From assembly GCF_963676685.1 (NCBI RefSeq), contig NC_092350.1:40953373-41017372 (forward strand): 64,000 nucleotides of DNA, in the 5' to 3' direction. The position numbers were made by a program, and so were the translations under genes. Shown in pieces: positions 1-12,105 of this stretch (positions within the stretch are counted from its first letter, which is position 1; the number at the start of each line of letters is the position of its first letter). The notes beneath the pieces were generated by a model. It saw only the letters and a program-made list of their open reading frames with translations, made no database searches and was not told the origin of the DNA. The DNA is from Mytilus edulis (Eukaryota; Mollusca; Bivalvia; Mytilida; Mytilidae).

Positions 1-2776
1 TTTGATAAATGCCACATATTTTCACCACCATTCATTTCAAGGTGATCTGCCAATAGAACCTTCCATGAGGAATAATTTGTGAGGTCTAAAACTTTTCTAA
101 CCCAGGATAACTTAAGTGATTTTATAAATGATTCAATATGTGGCATTTTTACACCACCATCCTCGTAATTTGAGATAAGTATATTTCTTTTAATTTTGTC
201 CCCTTTACCATCCCACACAAATCTGTATAGCATAGATTGTATCTGCTTTAATATATCTGGGGATGGATCTGGTAAAACAGTAAAACATTGAATTAGAATT
301 GGTAGGGCGAGAGTTTTCACAACTACAATTTTCCCATATATAGTAATATTTCTGAATGACCAGTCACTTAAAAGATTTTTTACTTTTTGAATTTTTTCTA
401 AATAATAATCAACACATATATCAGCTTTTGACAAACAATATTGAATGCCTAGGAGTTTGAAATTTCCTGAATGGTTCCATATTATTGTTTTATTTGTGTT
501 TAGCTCCTCACCACAGCCCCTTTTTGCCCCAATCCATATAACTTGCGTTTTTTCAAAATTAGCCTTCAAACCAGAGCATGAGTAAAACAAGTCTATCTTA
601 TTTAGAGCACTGTTGAGAGATTCTTCACTATCATCCAGGATCAAAGTCGAATCATCAGCATACTGACTGAGTAAAAATTCAGAATTTTTAATCTTTATAC
701 CATTAATGTTGTTGTCATATTTTATTGATGCACTAAGCAGTTCCAAACATAAAATAAAAAGATTGTCGTACCCCCTCTCTATTACAAAAAAATCAGATAG
801 ATAGCCATTATTTTGAATGCAGCTTTTTGAATTGTAGTAAAGGGTTGTGAACCATTTCACTATTGTGTCCCCAAAACCTAGAAATTTCAAGGTTTCACAT
901 ATAAAGTTCCACTCAAGAGAGTCGAAGGCTTTTTCAAAGTCCAACAAGACAAGCAAGCCAGGAATATCTTCGTCATCTACTTTTTTCAAGAGGTCATATA
1001 TAAGTCTTGTACACTCACCAATATATCTGTCTTTCATAAAGCCAGTTTGAGTTTCACTAATCAGGTGACCAAGGACTTTTTTAATTCTATTTGCAATACA
1101 TGTTGATACTATTTTATAGTCTACATTAAGTAGTGAAATAGGTCGCCAATTTTTTAGAAAATGTTTTGGTTTACCATCTTTGGGTAGACAGGTGATAACA
1201 CCTTGTGTTTGTGAAATTGATAATTTACCTTCTTGAAATGCTTCTTTGAAAGAACGCAGTAGGAAAGGATTAATGTCGTGCCAACATTTTTTTATAAAAC
1301 TCAGTTGTAAAACCATCCAGACCAGGAGATTTTCCATTTTTCATATTTTTTAATGCATTATGAATTTCTGAGCTGTTTAGTTCCCCCTCTAAATTAATAT
1401 TTTGTTCATCAGAGAGAATTTTGATAAATGGGTTTTCAAGAGAAAAGAAATTAGCTCGGTGTGTATTATTTATAAGTGTTTTCTTAGATGAATATAGATT
1501 CTCATAATATAACTTTTGTTCCGCACGAATTTTTGCTTGATCAGTGATAAATTCACCATTATCTAAAGTTAATTTTTGTATTACTTTGTCAATATAATTT
1601 CTTTTCTCTAGATTACAGAAATATTTTGTACTTCTCTCCCCTTCAATTTGCCATTTAGCTTTTGCTCTCATTATTGCCCCTTTTATTCTAGATTCTCTGA
1701 GCGACCTTAACTGAAGTTCAATACGTGTAATTTCTTCCCTTTTATCATTGATATTTTCATTATTGTTCAAATTGTTCAATTGACTTTCTAGTTCTTGTTC
1801 TTCCCTTCTGCGTTCTTTCTTTTTAAAAGATGAATAAGAAATTGTTTTTCCTCGTATCATCAGTTTTAAAGTTTCCCAAAACAGTTGGTCGGAAATGGAA
1901 AATTCTATTTCTTCCCTATTTTCAGAATCAACTATTTTATATTGATCAATACTAATAGTATTCAATACAATCAGCAATACAAGTTTTAGTATTAGTAATA
2001 AATTCTTTGTCGTATAATAAAGCATTGTTAAATTTCCACGTCCCTTTGCCTTTTTCATTTGTATTAAATTGAATGGACAGAGATATGGGTGAGTGATCAG
2101 ACCTATATGCAACACCAATATCACACGAGGTTATCAGTGGTTGAAAATCAGATGAGACAAGGAAGTAGTCCAGTCTTGCCTGCTTCTTGTTAGGTCCTCT
2201 CCAGGAAAACCTCTTTTTATCTGGGTATAATTCCCTATAAACATCAACCAGATCTATTTCTGACATCATTTCATTAACCTTTTTTTGAGCTTTAGGATTA
2301 TTTTTATGCAAATAGTTTAAAGTATCCATATCATAATTTTGTGGTAAATTCCAATCACCCCCCACTTTTACTGAAGTATTACCAAAATTTTCAATATCTC
2401 TTTGGAGTATTTCATAAAAAACTGGTTTGTCCTCATTGGGTCCATATACCACTGCTATTGTCATTCTATGATTGAAAATTTTTATATCTAGAATTACATA
2501 GTTCCCGTTTTGATCCATTTTCTGTCCAAAAATTTCAAAAGAAAAAGTGCTTCTAAACAAGATAGCCACGCCTCTACTGCTCGTGGTATGCGACCCAAAT
2601 ATTATTTTATAACCCCATTCTGCCTGCCAATACTTTTCAAGTTCTTTTTTACAGTGAGTATCTACCAAGAAGACCATATCATAATTTTCTCTACATTTAC
2701 TAAATATATCTCTTCTTTTAATTTTATCAGAAGACAGGCCTCTACAATTTATGCAACCAATTTTCAAACTACCCAT
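1..2776 (-). pseudogene. LINE (Tx1/L1-like) ORF2: APE endonuclease + reverse transcriptase, decayed
   Basis: This is the second ORF of a non-LTR retrotransposon, which nicks target DNA and copies its RNA into it. Reading leftward from Met at 2776, an apurinic-type endonuclease domain shows the motifs GCINCRG, VYGPN, GGDWNLP, DYFLVS and SDHSPI. The usual catalytic Glu position reads LVDTH. After a frame change near 1950-1965 the linker and RT begin (KSPGLDGF, about 1320). A second frame change lies at the A-run near 1287. RT motifs NWRPISLLN, LLDFEKAFDS (about 921-942) and YADD (651-662) follow. Near 761-770 the conserved RQG-x-PLSPYLF block is interrupted: VRQ is followed directly by LFILCLEL in another frame, so about seven codons are lost. 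The 3' end lies beyond position 1. The copy is dead. RT wording is closest to the Tx1/L1 group as I know it. Confidence 0.9.
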
Positions 2777-3585
2777 ATTTTATATCACTTACAATTGTAA
2801 CGGATGAATGATCTAAGATTATACAGTCAATAAACATATTCAGAGCAATACAAAAAAATAAAGTACAAGTAAGTAGAGAGAAATGAAAGTGACATAAAAA
2901 TGTTTTTTTCGAACCGTTTAACCCATAATAACCTGAGGTCTCCCGTTTCATGGTAATACAATTCTAATTAAGTAAATTAATTAACTAAAATACAGTGGGT
3001 GTCTCTCTTCCCCAGCCCTTTATATATAAAAACAAAATATAGTTTTTATAACAAAAACAAAAAAAAAACAAAAACAAAAATAACTGTTTTCCCCTTTCTT
3101 TATACCTCTAAAAAAAAAGAATTATGGTGCAAATCTCTGTAATTCTTTTCCCATTTCAAGTTTTGTAATGTTTTTAATTTTGGGGATCAGAAGTTAAACT
3201 GTTTGTTATTGTTGTCCGGGGTGCCCCCTTTTTGCTGAAAGCAGATAATTCTGCTTTTATTTGAGAATGCCATGTCTCTCAGGTTGGTTTGTTGTTTTTT
3301 AAAGGTGATACAGTTTTGAACAACTGTTAAGTGACATTCTATTTATATGTGGGGTTCTTTAAAAGACATAAAAGTAGCCAGTATGAGGAATTATAGCCAT
3401 GTGCGTTTTATATGATGGACCGCTACTAATTAAGTCTGACCACGTTCAAAACTTAATAAAAACTATTAACACCTACTAGACGAGTTCAATAAGGGTGTAT
3501 ATTTGGAATAATGTTTACCTAAGTACTCTTGAAAGGCACATATTATGTATTTCTTTAGTTTAGAGAGGGTTTTATTATTCTCCGT
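2777..3585. other. Non-coding flank between LINE ORF2 and Harbinger
   Basis: There is no convincing reading frame here. The stretch holds an A-rich tract of A and CAAAA runs (about 3045-3115) and is otherwise AT-rich. It is probably the inter-ORF part of the LINE. Confidence 0.5.
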
Positions 3586-3606
3586 GGGCGAGTTTATTTA
3601 TCTACT
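3583..3606 (+). repeat. Harbinger left TSD (CGT) and terminal inverted repeat
   Basis: CGT at 3583-3585 is the target duplication. 3586-3606 is the left TIR, identical over 21 bp to the reverse complement of 12106-12126. Looser similarity extends roughly another 20 bp inward. Confidence 0.9.
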
Positions 3607-3723
3607 AGGGTAAGTACCGGAGTAACTCGAGTGAAAATTAAACGCATAGAGTACGCACTCGAGTGACGTCATCGACTAACTCTCTTCAACCCACCGCTGG
3701 ACCACGCTTCCTCGAGTTCCAAG
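3607..3723 (+). promoter_or_regulatory. Putative promoter / transposase-binding region of the Harbinger Myb gene
   Basis: Two direct copies of ACTCGAGTGA (3625-3634 and 3657-3666) lie 32 bp apart between the TIR and the Myb start codon. The second runs into a consensus CRE-type palindrome TGACGTCA (3664-3671). Subterminal repeats like these are candidate binding sites for the Myb protein or transposase, and the CRE could drive transcription. Both roles are inferred. Confidence 0.4.
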
Positions 3724-6700
3724 ATGGCGTCCGAAGAAGAAAACATGTAAGATGCAGTTGTTAAAATCTGCATAGTATGCTAATATCTTTGCAGATTATC
3801 GATTTTACTCGATAAAAATCAAATACGTGTGAAGTGGAATATTTATTATTTTTAACTTCATCATGCAATCCCTGATCACGTATTTCCACTATCTTCTGAT
3901 CGGATGTAAAAAGTATTTATTGAAATATTTGTTTATATTACTATATAACTGCACAAGATGATAAACACACATTTTTTATTTTGCCCCCCAGTGCATTAGA
4001 AATACTGTTTTGGATAAAATCTATTATCATATCAGTGTGATTTTTTTAAAATCAAAAATGAGACAGTGTGTTCCTGTAACGGTTTTATGACCCCTGTCAC
4101 CTATGAATTCACACTGCTCGAACTTTACATACTGTAATACACACATTATGTAATGCTATGAAATCACTGTTTTACTCTTAGATAAAATAAAATTGGTGAT
4201 GAGGCAAACAAAAAGTATGAAGGTTGGGAACTAGTAGTAAGTGTATTAAGACATGGGGTTCAAAAGGGATGACTGAATTAGGAACTGCTACCCCTTTTCT
4301 TCTATCCCTTCTCCGATAATGGCCAAAAGGCTCTGTCCTGACCTGCTGTGGGACATTTTTTGTCGCTAGACCCCTTGCCCATGATTTACGTTTTGCTAAA
4401 TTCCGGAATTCCCGAAACATTGTACAAGAAAAGAAAGTACTAAGGTACAATCTGATGTTCTTTCTTAAAACAATCCAGAAAAAAAGTTTTATCGTTTTTT
4501 TTATCTTGTAGGATTATGGTACAATTGACTAATCCTGAAGGGGATATAGAAAGCTGCAGGATGTCAAAAGAATTAGTGCAGATGCTGAAACACCCTGAAT
4601 GTGGTATGTATAATGCATGTTAAGCACTATATTAAGCACACTTGAATACATATTTTTTCCCTTCAAATTTAACATTATTATGTATGCATGCAGGAAAACT
4701 GACTTCATATTTTTTTGTCAACTACTTGTTCACACAATTTATTCACTAAATTTTGGATTTTTTTTTCAAATAATTTTTTTTTAACATAGACCAACCTTTT
4801 TCCAAATTAAATGGACACTCAAAATGTAATAAGAATTAAAAAAAAAATAGAGCTAACATGTCTTAGATCAAGACAAGAACCATTTGACTTCCAAGAGGTC
4901 AATTGAGACCAAATGCAATAAGGGTAAACACAGACAGAACATCTATTTTTTTACCCCTCCCTTTTTTTCCTAAATCAAATGTTGTGTGGCCAAAAGGGTA
5001 AGACACCATAGAACTGATTACAGAAGACAATAACAATAAAACTCCTAAGACAAAAGTTGTCTGAAATTGTAATTATTAACAATGTTAAGATCTCCAGAAA
5101 TTACATGGCCAGCAGGATTATAACATGCAGAAATGTGCAAAACCAAAGCAAAAGTGCTGCCCTCAGGTTCTTATAATATTTTTAGATGCTACTGTAAGGC
5201 AGCAGGTATTAAAGGCGGTTTTTGAAGGGAAAAACAACATACCAGATGAGAAAATACCAGAGGCGAAAATATCAGATGAGAATGAATGTAGTGCTGCAAG
5301 TGGTGCAAGTTGTAATAGTAGTAGTATTGGAAAGGTAAATAAATAATAAATACTCGCAAAAGAGTGTGTTTTCTACAAATAGGTTTAATTTTATTCATCA
5401 GCATTGGAAACTTAATGAAACAGTATGATAGTCAATTTTGATATTAGTAAAAAATTAAGATAAATAGTACTGACAATATTGTCTTTTCCATCCCCCTTAG
5501 GTTATTTCATCAGTCATATTGTACAAAACAATGTTGTACACAATAAATAAGAGGCAAACAACTTTTAATTTTGGTACAGATAATTTTTTTTATTTTAAAG
5601 TTTCCAATTAACACTATTTTTGTATGCCCCGCAGCTAAAGGAAGGGTGCATCAAGTTTATTATGTCAGTATGTACGCCCGTCCGTCTGTTTGAATGTACC
5701 TCCCATAATTTGTTTCCTTTCTCCAACTTTAGTTTGCCTCAACCAAATGTTATGAAACTTTTACACAATGCTTATTACCACAAAACACAGTACAATTTGA
5801 AATTTGGGTGGCATCAGTTTTACTGTCCATGAGTTATGCCCCTTATATTATATGCAAGCAGGGGCATCATCTGTGTCCCATGGTCACATTCTTTATTCAT
5901 TTGTACCTTTTTTTAATTTTTAGGAGAAAAAGTTACATGACCCAAATTTGTTGGCCAATTATGAAGACAAAGTAATGATGGACAAAAATTGTGATGTTTT
6001 TCTGCAAAAATTTTATCGAAATATTTCACCATCTTCAGAGACTGACATTTCAGTGTTATCATTAGATAGCAATGAAATAGAACCTTTTGTCCAAAAGGGG
6101 TACTCATACTCAAGGGATAGCGAGGAATCCACTAAATGTTTTCCATCAGAGGACATATCTCCTATTTCTTCGTCAATGGGGGGAATTAAATGTCAATGGC
6201 ATTCAAATATCTAGCACAACATTTGTTTCTCAAATAGAATTCTTAGAAGTTGTATCAAAAAAACTTGCCTGTAAAAAAGTCAAAATTATGACAAAAAGAA
6301 GGAGACATAGAAGAAGAAACTTCTACCGCAGAAGATAGATTGACACAATTATTTTGATATTTCAGGTTCACAACTGGACACAGTCGGAAGAAGTTCTGTT
6401 GATTACTTTGAGAAGTGATATAGAGTCGAAATTTGTTGGTGCCAAGGCTCATGAAACACTATGGAATGAAATTCAAAAGAAAATGGAAAAACAAGGGGTA
6501 AAAATTTCTGTTGCTCAAATAATAAACAAATGGAAAAATATGAAAAAACGTTACAAGGAGGTTATTGACGCAAACAATAAAACTGGAAACAATGCTGTTA
6601 GTTGGAAGCACTATGACAAGTTTAATGAATTGTATGGGAACAAAGCTTCCACAAAACTGCAAGCATCTTATGATTCAGGTCTTCAAGGAGCATCAGCTCA

Positions 6701-6959
6701 ATTACATGCTAAACCTAACGAGGGAGAAAACAATATTGCTAAACCATCCTGTTCTGGAAAAAATTCTGTTGGAAAGTCTGCCAAAAAAAGAAAACGGGGT
6801 GATCTGTATGACATTATTGAAAAAATTAATGATAATGCACAGGATTCATTAATTGAAATAAAGAATCATAATGAGAAACAGCTTCAAAAACTTGATAGAT
6901 TTCTGGATCTCTATGAAAAGTCAATTTCTGGTAAAGGTAAAAATGATGAGACTGATTAG
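3724..6959 (+). CDS. Harbinger Myb/SANT-like DNA-binding protein (multi-exon, frame broken in exon 4)
   Basis: Exon 1 (3724-3746) starts at an ATG in good context (AAGATGGCG) and ends at GTAAGA. Exon 2 is 4512-4603, exon 3 is 5186-5334 and exon 4 starts at 5924. Phases match (2, 1, 0) and acceptors are clean. Exons 2-4 give an acidic, Ser-rich N-terminal region I do not recognise. The last exon starts at 6366 (acceptor TTTCAG) and encodes a trihelix/Myb-SANT-like domain (VHNWTQSEEVLL... WNEIQKKM... INKWKNMKKRYKEV... WKHYDKFNELYG), then a Lys-rich stretch (KKRKRGD, a likely nuclear signal) and an amphipathic tail, stopping at 6957-6959. From about 6178 to 6352 coding-like sequence moves through two further frames at a G6 run (6178-6183) and an A5 run (about 6293), and no phase-compatible strong donor is visible. 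This is either inactivation or assembly error. Confidence 0.7.
5636..5880 (+). repeat. Bivalve dispersed repeat fragment in Myb intron 3
   Basis: The stretch contains the wording GTACGCCCGTCCGTCTG and a run about Met-like short frames that resembles a common bivalve repeat, related to parts of 8.9-9.3 kb. No ends or target duplication are visible. Confidence 0.35.
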
Positions 6960-7980
6960 GACAGAAATAAATTGAATTATTCTGACATTGAGGGTTCTCA
7001 TTTTATTTTTCCTGTCGAAAGCAAAGGAGCTGTGATTTTAAATTGTTTCTTCTATCATAGCTAAGCTATATATGTTTTAGTGAGATTATTTTTGGTTAAA
7101 AATATAGCTTTATGGATTAAATCGAAAATTATATATTTGCTTTTTGAAATGTTTTTCCTGTTTTTTTTTGGTATTATTCTTGATAAAAAATCAGGGTATG
7201 TGTCGGATAGAATTTATTTAGTTTTAATATTTTATGTTTTGCTCTTTGTCTCGCCTGTAACGAAAAATCATGAAGGCGACATAACGACGATAGATTATCA
7301 AAAAATCTACTGTGATGTTAAAGTTTTATACTTTCAAAAAGTGTTTTCGTTAAACATTGTTGGATATTCACAAAACTTTTCCTATATTAAAAATGGTGTC
7401 CAAATTCAAATTTAAAAAAAATAAAATCACAATTTTCTGAAATTTAGCAGATAACTGGACAAAGTGCTTTTTTGCTACAAAATTCTTTGTTAACCCTTAA
7501 ATTAAAGTTTTATAAACTGCCATAAAATTGTCAAAGTAATGCTGGCATCTTTTTAAAATTGGCACACAATATTATTACCAGAAAGATTGTCTCTGGATAT
7601 TTCTTTTAATATGTTTATTTGGTACTTTTCAGATATCTGGACTTTTTTTTTGCGATTATTTTAATGTTAACTATGCTTAAGTTTTGTAAACTTTGATAAA
7701 TTTGTTTAACCAAATTCAGATCCTCACAGATATATATGGGCTGGGTTAATTTTTGATTTGCAGGTGAGATGAGGTTGTGCAGAAATTGTTGATAAAATCA
7801 GGATATTTAAGTTTTGTTATAATTTTTACTTTTGTTTTAGATATGTTTATGTACTGTTAAAATGTGTTTTTTTTTCCATTTTGTTGATTAAACATTTCCA
7901 TGATTACTGTGTTATTCTTGAAAATTATAAGATATATATATATATAAATATATAATCCATGTAAGTTGCATAAATGATCA

Positions 7981-8060
7981 GTATGAAATGTCTAAGAGAC
8001 AACAACACAACCAAAATGTACAAGACCTAAGGCCACCAATGGTTACGCCTCTTTCAATTA
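7981..8060 (+). repeat. Mussel repeat fragment (GTCTAAGAGACAACAAC type)
   Basis: The phrases AGAGACAACAAC and AAGGCCACCAATGG match the repeat seen more fully at 20400-20545. Confidence 0.4.
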
Positions 8061-8233
8061 ATTTTTTATAGTGAGTCTTTTTTATGTTGTAATGTTACAC
8101 TACTGTCTCAGGTTATGATGAAAGATGGTGCCTGTTAAAACATTCAAAACCTGCTGCATATTATATGCACCTGCCCTAAGAAAGGAGCCTTATGTCAGTG
8201 GTTGTCGTTTGTTGGTGTATTTCATACATGTTT

Positions 8234-8643
8234 TTAGCTCAACTGGCCTAAAATGCCATGTGAGCTTTTCTCATCACTTGGCGTCCGTCGTCCGTCAACA
8301 TTTCACTTAAAGGACTTTTTCTCTGAAACCACTGGGCCAATTTGAACCAAACTTGGCAGCAATGGTCCTTGGGTGGTCCTCTTTCAGTTGTGTTCGATGA
8401 CCCAGTTTGTCATTCGAGATGGCCGCCAATGCCAAACTTAGTTTAACATAGGACCCTATGGGAAAATCACAAAAAAATCTAATTGCTGAAACGATTTGAA
8501 CCAAACTTGGCAGCTATGGTCCTTGGGTGGTTCTGAACCAAACCTATAGGAGTGTAAATGTTTCTTTTTTTAAGGATGTTATCCAATGATACCTCATGGG
8601 AATACAGGTGAGCGATACAGGCTCCAGGGAGCCTCTGGTTTGT
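8234..8643 (+). repeat. MITE-like mollusc repeat (TAGCTCAACTGGCC ... CAGGTGAGCGATACAGG)
   Basis: The left end reads TAGCTCAACTGGCC and the right end CAGGTGAGCGATACAGGCTC, so the ends are partly inverted copies of each other. Inside, two near-identical phrases on TTTGAACCAAACTTGGCAGC occur at about 8341 and 8496. This is a well-known kind of dispersed repeat in bivalves. It is non-coding. Confidence 0.55.
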
Positions 8644-8689
8644 TTCTGGTTTTCAATACTAGTATATAAATTAGACCGTAGGTTTTCCC

Positions 8690-8850
8690 CGTTTGAATTG
8701 TTTAACACTTGTCATGTTTGGGCCCTTTTAGCTTGCTTGGTGTAAGCCAAGGCTCCATGTTGAAGGCCGTACTGTAATTGCTTTACTTAACTACATTGTG
8801 TCTTGGATGGATAGTGGTCTCATTGGCACTCGTACCACATCTTATTTATA
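8690..8850 (+). repeat. Dispersed mussel repeat R3
   Basis: The block TGTTGAAGGCCGTAC ... GGTCTCATTGGCACTCGTAC is shared with 22070-22245 and 43555-43685. Confidence 0.6.
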
Positions 8851-9410
8851 TTAGTATAAACTTGGAAAAATAAAAACATCTTCAGTTGACAACAAATACT
8901 TGCTTATAAGTTTTGTTGTGCAAAAAAGATACTTTAGAATCCTCTGGCCATCTGTCATTTTACTATGTTTTCTGCACCATAACTCAAGTTTTCTTTAATT
9001 GATTTTTATGAAACCTGCACAGATGGACAGAAATGTATTGACTTGTAGGTCAGAGGTCATTTGGTTTATTAAAAAGAAGATATGGTGGTAATACAGGTAC
9101 TACAAATACCCTCTCCAAATTTCTATCCACAGAGGTCACCATTTCTAAATGAGATAAAAATTGAAGATGTTTTTACAGAATAAACTTTAAAAAAAAAGAA
9201 GTTTGCCTGGATGGATTTTCATTATAAATGCACAGAAAAAAGCTTCAGTCACAAAAGGGATATCTACTATTATTATTATGTTTGTCAAACATCAAGGTCA
9301 CATTTTATAGAGACAGTTCTTGAGCGCTTGTCTTCTTTTGAAAATTAATTTTCAAAAATGATCGTACAGAATCAAAAACACTTTCTAATGCCATTCTGAA
9401 TGAACTCTAC

Positions 9411-9872
9411 ATTTTAAACCCATATTGTCTCACAGAAAACTTATGCCAGTGTTCTCATTTTAAACCCATATTGTCTCACAGAAAACTTATGCCAGTGTTC
9501 TCATTTTAAACCCATATTGTCTCACAGAAAACTTATGCCAGTGTTCTCATTTTAAACCCATATTGTCTCACAGAAAACTTATGCCAGTGTTCTCATTTTA
9601 AACCCATATTGTCTCACAGAAAACTTATGCCAGTGTTCTCATTTTAAACCCATATTGTCTCACAGAAAACTTATGCCAGTGTTCTCATTTTAAACCCATA
9701 TTGTCTCACAGAAAACTTATGCCAGTGTTCTCATTTTAAACCCATATTGTCTCACAGAAAACTTATGCCAGTGTTCTCATTTTAAACCCATATTGTCTCA
9801 CAGAAAACTTATGCCAGTGTTCTCATTTTAAACCCATATTGTCTCACAGAAAACTTATGCCAGTGTTCTCAT
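9411..9872. repeat. Tandem repeat, ten copies of a 46-bp unit
   Basis: The unit starts ATTTTAAACCCATATTGTCT and recurs every 46 bp (9411, 9457, 9503 ... 9825) with almost no differences. Read on minus, each unit contains ATGAGAACACTGGCATAA, which is also the last six codons of the transposase gene. The array therefore starts inside the transposase reading frame and forms its 3' UTR. Copy identity implies very recent expansion. Confidence 0.95.
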
Positions 9873-12020
9873 AAGATTTTCCCTTACTCTAACTCCAGCA
9901 TTATCATTTCTGAAAATATTTTGAAATCCATTGGGGTGACCATCTTGATTGTCATCAATAAATTGTTCAATGTCCTCGTGGTTAATTATTGTCAAATTAT
10001 GAAGTATACATCCACATACAATAATGCCAACAATTGCTGAAGGTTCATGTGACGTAACTTCTCGGAGACGCCTGAAGCGACCCTTTAAAAGGCCAAATGC
10101 CTTTTCAACTACTTGTCTTGCAGATGAAATAACCTTGTTGAACTTCTTTTGCAAGTTTAAAAGGTGTCCATTATCTTTAAATGGAGGTATTAAATAGGGT
10201 TTAAATGGATATGCACTGTCAGCAATCAGGAATTTGTTGCAACCAAATATTCTCCCATTTTCTGCCCTGTCTGATAATGAGGAGTTTCTAAAAACTCGGG
10301 CATCATGTGTACAGCCTGGCCATCCTGCATATACATCACGGAACATAAGATTATGATCCACAACAGCCTGAAAATAGGAATGAGAATTGAATAAGACTAG
10401 GTAATACGTTCAGTTGATGTGTGCCACATTCGTTTATCACAATACATTAAAACCTAAAAACGCCGTGTGAATTGCAAATTGTTATACTAGAAAAAATACT
10501 TTTCTCCAAACAAAGTTGAGTCCCAGTTCGGACAAATTCATGACAGCTTCTGAATTTTTCATCACATTGTAAACACTAATACATGCAGTAAGATTTGAAA
10601 AAAATATGGGGTTAAGTTAAATTATGTTTCAGTCACCTTAAATAATTTTCATTGGTATTCAAATTTGCACATCACCTAATCGAAATTCTAGGTAAATGGT
10701 AAAATCTAACATGATGCACATATATGATATTACCTGCAACTGCATGGACGGAAAGCCTTTTCGATTGATGTAGTCTGAATCCCCCTTTGGACATGATGCT
10801 AGGCGAATATGACTGCCGTCCATTGCACCAATGATTCCCACCATTCCACTTTTCAGCTGAAATTCTCTACTTATGCTATCCTGTTCTTGGAGATTTGGCC
10901 ACTTGATCAACTGAAGAGAGAGATAAATAGAATTTTATTTTATAATACATATGTAATACTAGTAGCATACATAACTATTTAATTTTTGAACTTATACAAT
11001 CTTTAACCCTAATACCACATTTATCTGTTTGTGAAAGGGAGTGGTATGTTGCCACCGGTCCCAGAAAAGTCATTGATTGTAAACGGTAGATGTCCTATGT
11101 GCTTGGAATTGGCTTCCTATTTCGATATATTTGGTTATGAGTCCTTCTTTTATAAAAGCTTTTTTTTTGGTTCTCTATTTTCCTAACTATTTGGTCCAGA
11201 TGCTTCCGATTGATAGGTAACTCCTTGAAATACGTATGTGGTATTTTATATTTTCAAAAAAAAAAAATATCCCTTTTAATCTATAGTCTGTTTTCGGATG
11301 GCGGGGATTAGCAGCTGAACAACCGTGTGTTGCATCCTCTAAAACTCAGGGAGATAGAATAGAATAAGCAAATGATAATGCTCAAAGTAAAATGGTGTTT
11401 TTTTAACATTTTTCTTGAAGTTTGAAGCTTTCTACTGAGCCATCGATATAAATTGTATTTTTGATAAAGAAATTTATATAAGCACTGTACATTTAATTTG
11501 GTTAGACAATAATATAGATCTACTTATTATGACTAGCTATACTTAGTCTGTAGTTAGACTGATAACGTACGTAACAGAGATTATTTAATATAGCATTTAC
11601 AACTGTCTTGATTACGTTAAAAACTGAAGCCTTGCATACACCAAAATAGTGTCCAATTTCACGATGTGACTCCATATTTGCCATATAACATAAAAATATA
11701 AGAAGTTTTTTGTCTGGTGCAATGGGCTCCTTCCCTCTCTCAATATCTGGTACGAGATCGTTTTTTAAAACATCTAATATTTGTTCGAATGTTTCTGCGC
11801 TGATCCTAAAATGAGATTGAAAATCAACAGGAGCAAATGTTGGAATAACTGTTTCTGCGTAGCATGTAATCCGTGGAACATGGGGTCTACGGAGCAATGC
11901 TGCTATTGTTATAGCTAAATTATTCAGTTGCGTGTGTCTAGCCATTGCTAGATTTTCTAGGCCCGTCATATTCTGTATGAACATGAAACATTGCATGTTG
12001 TTGTCAACTTCGTCCTCCAT
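9855..12020 (-). CDS. PIF/Harbinger DDE transposase (HARBI1-like), three exons, intact
   Basis: Exon 1 is 12020-11571 (donor GTACGT), exon 2 is 10910-10734 (acceptor CTTCAG, donor GTAATA) and exon 3 is 10367-9855 (acceptor TTTTCAG). All junctions are phase 0 and give 379 residues. The ATG at 12020 is chosen because the upstream in-frame Met (12182) lies outside the TIR. The N-terminal half has a helix-turn-helix-like region (SHREIGHYFGVCKASVFNVI). The catalytic triad is present: D181 in GAMDGSH, D259 in LIADSAYP and E297 in VVEKAFGLLKGRF, with the conserved GWPGCTHDARVF between. No frame break or stop is seen, so this copy may still make active enzyme. Human HARBI1 (349 residues) is a domesticated relative. 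The last six codons lie in the 46-bp tandem array. Confidence 0.9.
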
Positions 12021-12105
12021 GTTGAGAGTTACTCTAGTATCGAGTTTTCCGTTCACGTAAAAGACTGCGCGCGCACAGGCATTAACATAACCAGAGTAAG
12101 TATAG

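Larger units (their letters stand above)
6960..9410. other. Non-coding middle of the Harbinger element
   Basis: This AT-rich DNA between the two convergent genes has no supported gene. It includes the Myb 3' region, an (AT)n tract at 7931-7953, and at least three mussel repeat fragments (7981-8060, 8234-8643, 8690-8850), which probably inserted later. Confidence 0.6.

Noticed and set aside
7080..7415. Plus-strand 111-codon frame after the Myb gene
   Set aside because: The composition is AT-rich with a hydrophobic low-complexity translation. It sits in the Myb 3' region and has no recognisable domain.
9411..9872. Regular repeats resembling a CRISPR array
   Set aside because: The units are contiguous head-to-tail with no unique spacers, in a eukaryotic transposon. 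It is a tandem minisatellite.
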